From: Deinococcus fonticola
GTDB taxonomy: Bacteria > Deinococcota > Deinococci > Deinococcales > Deinococcaceae
Reading direction: 5' to 3'
Assembly (NCBI RefSeq): GCF_004634215.1
Contig: NZ_SMMH01000043.1
Coordinates: 1-20,877 of the forward strand
Length of the DNA stretch: 20,877 bases
Shown: piece after piece, positions 14,646 to 20,877 of the stretch
Numbering within the stretch: position 1 is the stretch's first letter
Layout of the letters: each line of letters starts with the position of its first letter
Translations under genes and position numbers: made by a program
The notes under the pieces: model-generated
Told to the model about the DNA's origin: nothing
What the model saw: the letters and a program-made list of their open reading frames with translations, nothing else
Databases searched by the model: none

Positions 14646-15407
14646 TCAGCTCTTTCTGTCTCTGGTGATGATCCTGACCAGCAGCAGCATTGTGAAAGCC
14701 ACCAGCACCATCACGGCCGACAGCACCAGCGCCGGGGCGAGATCGGATTCCATCGCGGAGTAGATCGCCAGCGTGATGGTGCGCGTTTTTCCCTGTAAGG
14801 AACCCGCAAACAGGATGGTCGCGCCGAACTCGCCCAGCGCCCGCGCCCAGGTCAGCACCAGTCCTTCCAGCAGGAAGGGGAAAGCCAGCGGCCAGGTCAC
14901 GTAACGGAAGACTCCCCAGTGGTCTGCACCGTCGGTCTGCGCGGCCTCCTCGACTTCGCGCTGCACGGCCAGAAACCCCGCTTTTGCGGTGCGCAGGTAA
15001 AAGGGCGCGGAAACAAAGAGTTGGGCCATGACCACGGCGGCGGGCGAGAAGGCCACGCTGATTCCCGCCAGTTGCAGCGGAGGCCCCAGCAGACCACTGC
15101 GTCCGAAAGTCAGCAGCAGCCCCACGCCAGCCACCACCGGGGGAAGCACGATAGGGAGGTCAAGCAGGGTGTCCAGCACAGTCTTGCCCGGAAAATCGAA
15201 GCGGGCCAGCAGCCAGGCGATGGGCGTGACCAGCAGCACCGTCAACAGCAACGTGATGCCCGTGGTCAGCAGGCTCACCCGCAGCGCATCGAGCACCACC
15301 GGGCTGCCCAGGGTCGGCCAGAACGACGCGGTAAGGCCACGGACCAGCAGCACCAGCACCGGCAGAATCAGGAACAGCACCAGCGCCGTCCCCAGCAGGA
15401 ATGGCAA
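14646..15407 (-). CDS. modB: Molybdate ABC transporter permease ModB
   Basis: At least 253 aa. It is the membrane channel of the molybdate importer and would pass molybdate from ModA through the inner membrane. Several hydrophobic helices are visible (TALVLFLILPVLVLLV, ITLLLTVLLVTPIAWLLA, LVLSAVMVLVAFTMLLLV). The EAA loop contacting the ATPase reads EVEEAAQTDGADHWGVFRYV, then ALGEFGATILFAG as in ModB. The start is uncertain: the TTG at 15407 lacks a ribosome binding site, while the same frame is open upstream to a CTG at 15455, adding TTDLFPRRRRRVVPV, a sensible cytoplasmic lead. No ATPase gene (modC) follows in this window. Confidence 0.9.
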   Translation of the reverse strand: MPFLLGTALVLFLILPVLVLLVRGLTASFWPTLGSPVVLDALRVSLLTTGITLLLTVLLVTPIAWLLARFDFPGKTVLDTLLDLPIVLPPVVAGVGLLLTFGRSGLLGPPLQLAGISVAFSPAAVVMAQLFVSAPFYLRTAKAGFLAVQREVEEAAQTDGADHWGVFRYVTWPLAFPFLLEGLVLTWARALGEFGATILFAGSLQGKTRTITLAIYSAMESDLAPALVLSAVMVLVAFTMLLLVRIITRDRKS

Positions 15408-15451
15408 AACGGGGACGACACGCCGTCTGCGCCGAGGGAAAAGGTCAGTGG

Positions 15452-15565
15452 TCAGCGCGGAACACCTGCAAAGGACACGAGGTTGCTCACGTACTGGCCG
15501 CCCTTGCCATTACCAGGCACGACCCGTTGGACTGCTCCATTCTTTTCAGGAAAGCCTCGTTTCAT
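15452..15565 (-). CDS. Tiny ORF (37 aa) in the molybdate operon
   Basis: ATG at 15565 with GAGGAG 7 nt upstream. The product starts MKRGFPEKNGAVQRVVPGNG and ends KGGQYVSNLVSFAGVPR. No domain is recognised. It lies 11 nt after the Mop-like mini-ORF, and its TGA overlaps a CTG that may start modB (CTGA). The good ribosome binding site and tight packing suggest it is translated, perhaps serving mainly to couple ribosomes into modB. Coding status is inferred from context only. Confidence 0.4.
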   Translation of the reverse strand: MKRGFPEKNGAVQRVVPGNGKGGQYVSNLVSFAGVPR

Positions 15566-15576
15566 GTCCGTTCTCC

Positions 15577-15654
15577 TCAGTCCATAACGTAAACCGTACC
15601 GGGTTCTCTACTCAGAACTTTGCCTTCCAGGGCGTTGCGCGTGCTGCTGTTCAT
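15577..15654 (-). CDS. Mop/molbindin-like mini-ORF (25 aa)
   Basis: ATG at 15654 preceded by AGGAGG, 5 nt away. The 25-aa product begins MNSSTRNALEGKVLSREPG, which matches the opening of Mop domains (S-x-R-N-x-L-x-G-K-V-x-S-x-x-x-G). These are molybdate-binding modules of about 68 aa. Here the frame ends after VYVMD, so less than half a domain is encoded and no continuation is seen in other frames. It may be a remnant of a molbindin gene or a short peptide kept for regulation. It lies between modA and modB, which supports the molybdate link. Confidence 0.5.
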   Translation of the reverse strand: MNSSTRNALEGKVLSREPGTVYVMD

Positions 15655-15687
15655 GGGTTCCTCCTGTTGAGAAAAGCGCTACTAACA

Positions 15688-16449
15688 TTACTGCGGCTTC
15701 CCGAAGCCCCACTTCCTGAGGATTTTCTGTCCATCATTGGAAAGCACGTACTGCACGAACGCGTGGGCGGCCCCGCTGTTGGGGCTGGCTTTCAGCGTGC
15801 CCATTGGGTAACTGGCAGTCTGGTTGAAGCGGGTCGGCAGCGCGATCATCCGCACCAGGGGTTTCAGGGTCGGGGTCACGTCTGTGCTGTAGACCACCGC
15901 AGCGTCGGCCTCGCCCAGTTGCACCTTGAGCGCCACCTGCCGCACGTTCGGCTCTTCCGAAACGACATTTTGCAGGAAACGGGCCGAGAAGTCCCTGCCG
16001 TAGCTGCCGGACCTGTCGATGGCGGTGAGCATGCGGCGGGTGTAGTCGCCCACCGGCACCGTCTTGTCGGCCATGACGATCTTCAGACCCGGTTTCACCA
16101 GATCGTTCAGGGTGGTTACTTTCGCACTGCTTCTCGGCGCAATGAGGGCAAGTTTGTTGGTGACAAAGGGCTGACCGGAGGCGATCATCCCCGACTTCAC
16201 CAGCGGGTCGAACTGGGCGTTGTTGGCGCTGGCGTACACGTCCGCTTTCGCGCCGTTCTCGATCTGGGTACGCAGGGCCTGCGACCCCGCGAACTGAAAG
16301 GTGGTCTTGTTCCCGGTTCTTGCGTCGAACGCTTTGCCAAGTTCAGTGAAAGCGTCGGTGAGCGAAGCGGCCGCGAAGACCGTGAGGTTGGCGGCGTGGG
16401 CATTGCTACCCAGCAGCAGGGTAAGGAGGAAGGCGGTTCCGGCTTTCAT
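15688..16449 (-). CDS. modA: Molybdate-binding periplasmic protein ModA
   Basis: 253 aa. It captures molybdate (or tungstate) outside the membrane and delivers it to ModB. The signal peptide MKAGTAFLLTLLLGSNAHA is followed by LTVFAAASLTDAFTELGKAF, the ModA opening with the serine that contacts the oxyanion. Further ModA features are FQFAGSQALRTQIENGAKAD, VYASAN, FVTNKLALIAP, VPVGDYTRRML and the C-terminal SPNSGAAHAFVQYVLSNDGQ. Full length for the family. AAAGGAG lies upstream of the ATG, and only 14 nt separate it from the regulator gene, so they are co-transcribed. Confidence 0.95.
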   Translation of the reverse strand: MKAGTAFLLTLLLGSNAHAANLTVFAAASLTDAFTELGKAFDARTGNKTTFQFAGSQALRTQIENGAKADVYASANNAQFDPLVKSGMIASGQPFVTNKLALIAPRSSAKVTTLNDLVKPGLKIVMADKTVPVGDYTRRMLTAIDRSGSYGRDFSARFLQNVVSEEPNVRQVALKVQLGEADAAVVYSTDVTPTLKPLVRMIALPTRFNQTASYPMGTLKASPNSGAAHAFVQYVLSNDGQKILRKWGFGKPQ

Positions 16450-16463
16450 TCTTCCAGCTCCTT

Positions 16464-17576
16464 TCAGGCGGTGGTTTTCCAGAGTTCGCCCGCCTGCGCG
16501 GGGTCGTAGCCGCCCAGCGCCCGCAGTTCGCTGCGGAAGGCAACTTGCTGCACGACGTTCAGGATGGCCTGCACGCCGGCATGGTTTACGAATTCGGCGG
16601 GCACCACCAGGTCGAAGCGCTCGACTTGCAGGGGGATGAAGTCCAGCCCCAGCGCCACGGCAGCGGAACGTGGGCCAGGGGCCACATCGGCTTGCCCGCT
16701 GGCGACGCGCTGCGCGGCCCCGAGAGGCGTGTTCACTTCATTCTGGTAACCAGAAATGTCCCTCTGGTCGATCTTCGCCTCATCCAACCAGGCGTCCAGC
16801 AGCACGCGGCTGCCGGCATCAGCTTCACGGTTCTGCAAGGTCACCTCCGGGCGCAGAAGATCAGCGACCCCCTGAATCCCTTTCGGGTTACCGGCAGCGA
16901 CCTGTAACCCCTGCTCCCACGACCAGAGGGTGAACAGGTGCAGGTCACGTTCAGGAAAAGCCTGCCGCACGAAAGGAAGGTTGGACACCCCACTGGTGGC
17001 GTCATACAGGTGAATTCCGGCAGCATGCGCTTCCCCTCTTTCCAGGGCTCGCAGGGCCGCCCTGCTGGACACCGGGTTCAACAGCATGCGGGTGTCCGGG
17101 TGGTGCCTTGAGACATGCGTGGCGAGCAGCGCAAACGAGGGGTCACATCCGGCCAGCACGGCGGTGCGGCGGGCCAGTTCCAGATCGCTGAAGAGTTCCA
17201 CCCGAACCTCTGGCCCCGCTTCTTCGGTGGCAAGACCGTCGGCCGCCTCGGTCAGGCCACCCTGTCCACCCGTGGGAAAGGCCAGCCAGCGTTCCCGCAC
17301 CTGGGCCAGGCGGACACGGCTGGGCAGATGCGCCTGACCGATCAGCGTGGCCTGAACCTGTGGTTCACCCAGGCTGAAGAGGTCTTCGACCCGGCAGTTC
17401 AGGACGCGGGCAAGGTGCAGCGCGATCAGGGTGTTGGGGACATAGGCTCCAGTCTCGATGCTGTGCAGGGCCTGCCGGGTGATGCCGACCTGTCTGGCCA
17501 GCTCGACCGGGCGCATTCCGGCGCGTTCCCGCCAGGCGCGTACCTGGGAACGCAGGATGTACGGGCTGGAATCCAC
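16464..17576 (-). CDS. XRE-type regulator with a periplasmic-binding-protein-like domain
   Basis: 370 aa. An N-terminal helix-turn-helix (about 8-65: VRAWRERAGMRPVELARQVG, ITRQALHSIETGAYVPN) is joined to a large domain (about 95-360) resembling a ModA-like binding protein (FSDLELARRTAVLAGCDPSF, RALERGEAHAAGIHLYD, QRVASGQADVAPGPRSAAVA, LGLDFIPLQVERFDLVVP). Such one-component regulators sense an oxyanion or molybdenum cofactor directly. Being first in the operon with modA and modB, it probably controls molybdate uptake and itself. Start is GTG at 17576, seven nt after a -10 element and without a ribosome binding site, consistent with a leaderless mRNA. Confidence 0.85.
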   Translation of the reverse strand: MDSSPYILRSQVRAWRERAGMRPVELARQVGITRQALHSIETGAYVPNTLIALHLARVLNCRVEDLFSLGEPQVQATLIGQAHLPSRVRLAQVRERWLAFPTGGQGGLTEAADGLATEEAGPEVRVELFSDLELARRTAVLAGCDPSFALLATHVSRHHPDTRMLLNPVSSRAALRALERGEAHAAGIHLYDATSGVSNLPFVRQAFPERDLHLFTLWSWEQGLQVAAGNPKGIQGVADLLRPEVTLQNREADAGSRVLLDAWLDEAKIDQRDISGYQNEVNTPLGAAQRVASGQADVAPGPRSAAVALGLDFIPLQVERFDLVVPAEFVNHAGVQAILNVVQQVAFRSELRALGGYDPAQAGELWKTTA

Positions 17577-17583
17577 ACCTGAT

Positions 17584-17612
17584 AAAGTAAATTACAGAAG
17601 ACGAGTCGTCAA
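17584..17612 (-). promoter_or_regulatory. Leaderless sigma-70-type promoter of the mod operon
   Basis: On the minus strand TTGACG (17612-17607), a 17-bp spacer and TACTTT (17589-17584) lie 7 nt before the GTG of the regulator gene. Both hexamers and the spacing fit the housekeeping consensus, and transcription would start at or within a base of the start codon. GACGA-G-TCGTC (17600-17610), a perfect interrupted palindrome, overlaps the -35, and GTAA-A-TTAC (17587-17595) overlaps the -10. Either could be the operator of the regulator. Confidence 0.65.
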
Positions 17613-17618
17613 TAAGAA

Positions 17619-17807
17619 ATGACTCTTTCTCCGAACCTTTTTCCTCGACTCACGGCCCAGGAAATCCAGCAGGGACGGGATTTTGAGACGCAGACCGCTT
17701 ACCTCGACTTGGGCGACCTGTACCCGCCGTTTCTAATTCTTTTTCCACAAAAGCTCATGGGCTGGCCGCCGGACGCAGCCAGGAAGGGACGCCAGCGCAG
17801 AGATTAA
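17619..17807 (+). CDS. Possible 62-aa protein divergent from the mod operon
   Basis: ATG at 17619, 43 nt from the regulator start on the other strand. The product starts MTLSPNLFPRLTAQEIQQGR and is followed by DFETQTAYLDLGDLYPPFLI; it has no signal peptide and no recognised domain. Only a weak AAGAA precedes the start. The composition is plausible for a protein, but there is no independent support. The rest of 17577-17896 holds the mod promoter and about 90 bp after this frame in which I see nothing. Confidence 0.3.
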   Translation: MTLSPNLFPRLTAQEIQQGRDFETQTAYLDLGDLYPPFLILFPQKLMGWPPDAARKGRQRRD

Positions 17808-17896
17808 TCGGCAGGCATCACGCCTACTTGTGCCCCACCGCACTTTGACCCGGGGATTCTCCACCCGAGCTGGCGTCCCCTCCGGCTCTCTGCTGG

Positions 17897-18532
17897 TCAC
17901 CAGCGAACATTCAGGTACACGCTGCCCCCCAGCTGGCCTTTCTGAATGTCGTAGCCCATGCCGACGCCAGCACTGATGTTCGGAGCCAGGGACGACGCCG
18001 GCACCGTCGAGACCGAATACCCGGCGCTCACCTGGCCGCTGAACGGGTTGTAACTCAGGTTGGCCGACTGATTCACTGCCTTGTGCGGCACGACCGTGTA
18101 CCGAACCTTTTCAATCACTTCTCCGCGCGTGTTCAGCAGCTCGATGACGCCCCGGTGCGCTTCCAGCACCACAAAGTTCGCGGTCTGAAGCGTGTAGGCA
18201 TTCAGGCGAAGCAGGTTGTTCCCGGCTCCTCTGAATTTAAGCCGACTATCCAGGGGCCTGACCACCACCTCGGTATTCACGTCGCTGAAAAGCGTAAAGA
18301 CCAGGGTTCCCGTGGTATAGCCCACGGGCAACTGCATCTCAATGCGCTCAGGCTGCACCAGCACCTTGCGGGCCAGAACGGTAGGCGGCCCGGAGGAGGC
18401 AGCCGTTGCCGGACTGACGGTAATGGCTGGCGCGCTCATTTGCGCGTGACCGACGCCGGCTCCACCCAGGCCAATGGCAAAAGAGGCCAGGCAGAGCTGG
18501 CCCCCTCTCGCCCACATAGGCGGACGCCGCAT
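17897..18532 (-). CDS. Secreted protein with possible C-terminal outer-membrane anchor
   Basis: 211 aa. The basic N-terminus and hydrophobic core LCLASFAIGLGGAGVGHA-Q form a signal peptide. The central part is beta-rich (RIEMQLPVGYTTGTLVFTLF, VIELLNTRGEVIEKVRYTVV). The last 60 residues alternate polar and apolar positions (SANLSYNPFSGQVSAGYSVS, ISAGVGMGYDI, LGGSVYLNVRW) and end in Trp, as in outer-membrane beta-barrel strands, so a four-strand anchor is possible. The ATG is 1 nt after the stop of the Ig-like protein gene, so the two are coupled. I recognise no named family; the anchor is inferred. Confidence 0.65.
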   Translation of the reverse strand: MRRPPMWARGGQLCLASFAIGLGGAGVGHAQMSAPAITVSPATAASSGPPTVLARKVLVQPERIEMQLPVGYTTGTLVFTLFSDVNTEVVVRPLDSRLKFRGAGNNLLRLNAYTLQTANFVVLEAHRGVIELLNTRGEVIEKVRYTVVPHKAVNQSANLSYNPFSGQVSAGYSVSTVPASSLAPNISAGVGMGYDIQKGQLGGSVYLNVRW

Positions 18533-18533
18533 C

Positions 18534-19010
18534 TTAGAAGCTCGTGTTCCCCGAGCCGGAGTCGTAAGTTCCGGTGGCCTTCACATCGAAGGTCACAACC
18601 ACCGCTTTGCCCGCCTCAGCGCTCGTCATGGTTTCGGCGAAACTGAAGGTGAAAACGATGTTCGAGGAAGCGTCCGGATCGATTGTGGCCGTCCCGAGCC
18701 CAGTGATCGTCAGGCTGGCGGCCGCGTCCCCATCCTTGTTCGGCGTGACCACCACGTTGATCTGACGGTCTGTGGTGTTCGTGACCGGAACCGTCACGGT
18801 GAAGGTGCCCCCCGGGCGAACGGCCTTCGAGTCGAGCGTGATGCTGGTCGAGGGAATTTCAAAGCTTACCTGTTCGGCAGCCGTGCCTGTCGCCGTGACG
18901 GACAGGGTGGCACCGTTGAATCCGTCTGCAGTGCTGCTTGCGCCCAGGGCGATCGTGGGGAAGGTCAACAGGGCGAGCAGGGACAGGGCAGTGAATGTAC
19001 GGTTGGGCAT
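18534..19010 (-). CDS. Secreted Ig-like beta protein
   Basis: 158 aa from the ATG at 19010, chosen because AAGGAG lies 7 nt upstream and it places the signal peptide (MPNRTFTALSLLALLTFPTI then ALGA) at the N-terminus; an earlier in-frame start at 19037 would add nine unlikely residues. The mature part is Ser/Thr/Val-rich: ATLSVTATGTAAEQVSFEIP, RPGGTFTVTVPVTNTTDRQI, NIVFTFSFAETMTSAEAGKA, consistent with one or two Ig-like or camelysin-like sandwiches. No cysteine pair or sorting motif. It is translated with the downstream secreted protein, suggesting a cell-surface assembly of the two. Confidence 0.7.
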   Translation of the reverse strand: MPNRTFTALSLLALLTFPTIALGASSTADGFNGATLSVTATGTAAEQVSFEIPSTSITLDSKAVRPGGTFTVTVPVTNTTDRQINVVVTPNKDGDAAASLTITGLGTATIDPDASSNIVFTFSFAETMTSAEAGKAVVVTFDVKATGTYDSGSGNTSF

Positions 19011-19396
19011 GTGTGAATCTCCTTGGCCGTTAAACAACGACCTGAACAGGTCTCACCTGGCACGCAGTCAGGTCAGATCGACGAAAAGCCGGTCGCACCA
19101 CTGGCTCCACCCGACCGAGGTGCCCGGATTACAGGTCGGGGATCAACGCTTCTCTTCGCTCACACGATGCGGAACGAAGATGACTCAATGTAGGCTCAGG
19201 CATGTCACACAGTTCGCACTTGTTTCTACCTTAAGGTCAATTCATCTTTCTTGGCCTGCCTGCCCACGCTTTGTTTGTTCGGCCCTCCCCTGCTCGGACA
19301 CAGAAAGTCCAGAAACCGGCCTCGTTTCTGGGACAAGCCCCTGCTGCAGAAGTTCATCATCTGCCTTGACCAGGAGCGAGAATTCCAGAGATGCCG
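19011..19396. other. Intergenic region between the secreted pair and the diguanylate cyclase
   Basis: No gene was recognised in these 386 bp. GACCTG-AA-CAGGTC (19039-19052) is a perfect hairpin 29 nt upstream of the Ig-like protein start and could be its operator. CCAGAAAC (19309-19316) and GTTTCTGG (19324-19331) form an 8-bp stem with a 7-nt loop about 65-90 nt past the cyclase stop, a possible weak terminator on the minus strand. Plus-strand frames here show no domain. Confidence 0.45.
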
Positions 19397-20327
19397 TCAA
19401 CGCATAACGACGGTATTTCGCCCGGCTTCCTTCGCGGCGTATAACCGCTGATCAACGAGCGCCATAAACTGCCTCTCGTCCGTGAATTCACTCAACATGG
19501 CCAGGCCCGCACTCACGGTGAGCGGCGGCAATTGTGGATGACTGATCGCCTCCACCGCCCGAATCACTTCCGTGGCCCGTCTCAACGCCGAACCGGGTTC
19601 CATGCGCCGGAACATGATCAGGAATTCCTCACCACCCCAGCGACAGACGAAATCTTCACCCTGGATGTGATGACTCAGGGTCTGCGCTACGACCTGCAAG
19701 GCCAGGTTCCCCGTCGCGTGACCGTACTCGTCATTCACGCGCTTAAAGTGGTCAAGGTCAAGAAGCAGTACCGCCGCTTCCTCCAGCGCCAGGGGCTGTC
19801 CCTCCTGCCGCCACGCCTCGAAAGCAATCCCAGCAATTCGACGGTTTGGAAGTCTAGTCAGCGGATCCCGCAGGGCCAGGTCAAAGTAATGCGCCGCCGA
19901 CGACTGCGCGGCGCCCACCTTATGCCCCGCCACGGCCAGCCCACCCACCAGGCTGCACAGAAAAGCCTGATCCAGAACAAGCTGCCAGTTCATGACCTGC
20001 AGCAGCAGCAAGCTGACCACGACCCCGGCGTAACTGACGACACTTGACCAGATGGCCCAGCGCTGCGGCAACATGGTGAAGGCCAGCACCACCACCAGCA
20101 ACTGCGTGTTGAGCAGCACATGCAAAACGTTCACATGCGGCAGCGTCTTGACCGCGTGCATGACCCACCACACCACCACCAGGGGCAGCGCCCAGCCCAT
20201 TCCAGGCAGCCGCCAGCAAGTGGCCTTCAAGGAATTCCAGCACCCCACTGCCGAGCTGGTAGATCGCCGCCGAGACGTTCAACACCTGCAGGGCCAGGCG
20301 CTGGGCATCACTCAGAGGCTGCTGCAA
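19397..20327 (-). pseudogene. Membrane diguanylate cyclase (GGDEF), probably frameshifted
   Basis: The product would make cyclic di-GMP from two GTP. The main frame (from GTG 20248, 283 aa) has membrane helices (LPLVVVWWVMHAV, VLHVLLNTQLLVVVLAF, GVVVSLLLLQV, LCSLVGGLAVAG) and then a full GGDEF domain: DPLTRLPNRR, LLLDLDHFKRVNDEYGH and the active site WGGEEF (205-209). The inhibitory RxxD site is lost (Q196). A second frame upstream, 20327 to about 20200, encodes ALQVLNVSAAIYQLGSGVLE, a natural first helix. Removing one A near 20200 fuses the two as LLAAAWMGWALPLVV. The fused frame has no good start and runs towards the IS982-like element. The GGDEF domain itself is intact. Confidence 0.6.
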
Positions 20328-20387
20328 CGTCGTAGCACACAGTAGATCTGATCCCCTCTTGCCCCTTTCTGAATTAATTTACGGCGA

Positions 20388-20877
20388 TTAGGGGTTGACA
20401 GGGCCGAAGTTCTGGAAACGGAGATTATAAGCGATGAGGACGAGCGCGACCTTCAACCGCAAGCTCCAGATGGTTTTCACCTGTCCCCAACGCAAGCCAC
20501 GCCCTGCCACTGAAGAGAAGGCAGATTCGATAGCTTTTCTCGCGGCGTGGTATTCGTCCCTCCAGCGCAGATCAGGATATCGAGCATTCGTTTTGGGCGG
20601 CGTAATGTAGCCCCCACCCACATAGGCTTTGTCACCGATGATTTTCGGCCCACCGTAGGTGGGCCAATCGGCATTCATCTGCTCACCCGCATTCAGATCA
20701 TGCTCGTGAGCGGGCCGGATCAGGTATCGCACGATGCGTCCATTGGGAAGCGCCCAGGCATGCAACTTGAAACCATAAATCATGCCCTGAGTGGTGAAGC
20801 CGAAACTGGCCTGTGGAAATTTGCAGTGTTTGGCCCGCTTGAAGCGGCACACGGGGATGGGTTCAGAGTCAATCAGC
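20388..20877 (-). CDS. IS982-like transposase, 5' end outside the window
   Basis: The frame is open to the right edge and starts in the window with [20 protein letters not shown], where D is the likely first catalytic acid. It continues with [31 protein letters not shown] (second D) and [20 protein letters not shown] (E), then [13 protein letters not shown]. This D-D-E layout and C-terminus resemble IS982-family (or other IS5-group) transposases. The N-terminal part is missing because the window ends. The element's outer end should lie near 20350-20387, but its terminal repeat could not be defined. It borders the truncated cyclase gene and may have removed its start. Confidence 0.75.
   Translation of the reverse strand, partial: LIDSEPIPVCRFKRAKHCKFPQASFGFTTQGMIYGFKLHAWALPNGRIVRYLIRPAHEHDLNAGEQMNADWPTYGGPKIIGDKAYVGGGYITPPKTNARYPDLRWRDEYHAARKAIESAFSSVAGRGLRWGQVKTIWSLRLKVALVLIAYNLRFQNFGPVNP

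Noticed and set aside
15028..16509. 493-codon plus-strand frame
   Set aside because: It lies opposite modB and modA and spans their intergenic gap; it has no start signal or domain.
19050..19150. Possible c-di-GMP riboswitch near the GGDEF gene
   Set aside because: Some G/C-rich segments looked suggestive, but the conserved core of known c-di-GMP aptamers is not present.
1..20877. CRISPR array or tRNA gene
   Set aside because: No regularly spaced direct repeats with unique spacers and no cloverleaf-like sequence were seen on either strand.

Overview
The window looks like an accessory and defence-rich stretch of a GC-rich bacterium, most likely Deinococcus. The genus is an inference. It rests on the insertion-sequence types, the GC-rich coding style, a leaderless promoter (TTGACG, 17 bp, TACTTT, 7 nt to GTG) and secreted proteins of the kind seen in that genus. 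No rRNA, tRNA or CRISPR array was found.

Region 1 (1-1370). The 5' end of an IS3-type transposase runs off the left edge and abuts the stub of a secreted-protein gene. Next come a small XRE-type regulator preceded by three GTAC boxes at exact 15-bp spacing, and a convergent gene for a protein that resembles a JAB/MPN fold without its metal ligands.

Region 2 (1371-4214, minus strand). This three-gene cassette is the least conventional part of the window. It encodes a RuvC-type nuclease related to TnpB/Cas12 with an unfamiliar N-terminus and an eroded zinc ribbon, a 143-aa unknown protein, and a 415-aa protein with a replication-relaxation-like PD-(D/E)XK domain. The last two overlap by GTGA. 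No tnpA or IS200/IS605 end was recognised, so it may be a domesticated or defence-type nuclease module.

Region 3 (4448-10811, minus strand). This is a type III-like restriction-modification operon, mod - HipA-like kinase - DUF3037 - res. The kinase/DUF3037 pair is tightly coupled and sits between the methyltransferase and the helicase-nuclease.

Region 4 (10915-12300, plus strand, divergent from mod). A two-gene unit encodes a 312-aa soluble protein and a 147-aa protein with four membrane helices. Size, order and a short motif recall phage lambda RexA/RexB, so it is a candidate abortive-infection module. It is followed by a gene remnant cut by an IS4-family element (12555-13826) whose transposase carries an in-frame TGA.

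Region 5 (13827-17807). Two tandem paralogous small genes are followed by a molybdate-uptake operon: one-component regulator, modA, two tiny ORFs and modB. One tiny ORF looks like a half-length Mop/molbindin domain. No modC is present here.

Region 6 (17808-20877). Two adjacent secreted proteins (an Ig-like beta protein and a protein with a possible outer-membrane anchor) precede a membrane diguanylate cyclase. The cyclase appears frameshifted and 5'-truncated against an IS982-like transposase that runs off the right edge.

Working together: modification and restriction (mod/res), a kinase pair, a RexAB-like membrane effector and a RuvC-nuclease cassette lie within about 11 kb and are surrounded by insertion sequences. 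This is the usual look of a defence island beside ordinary metabolic and envelope genes.
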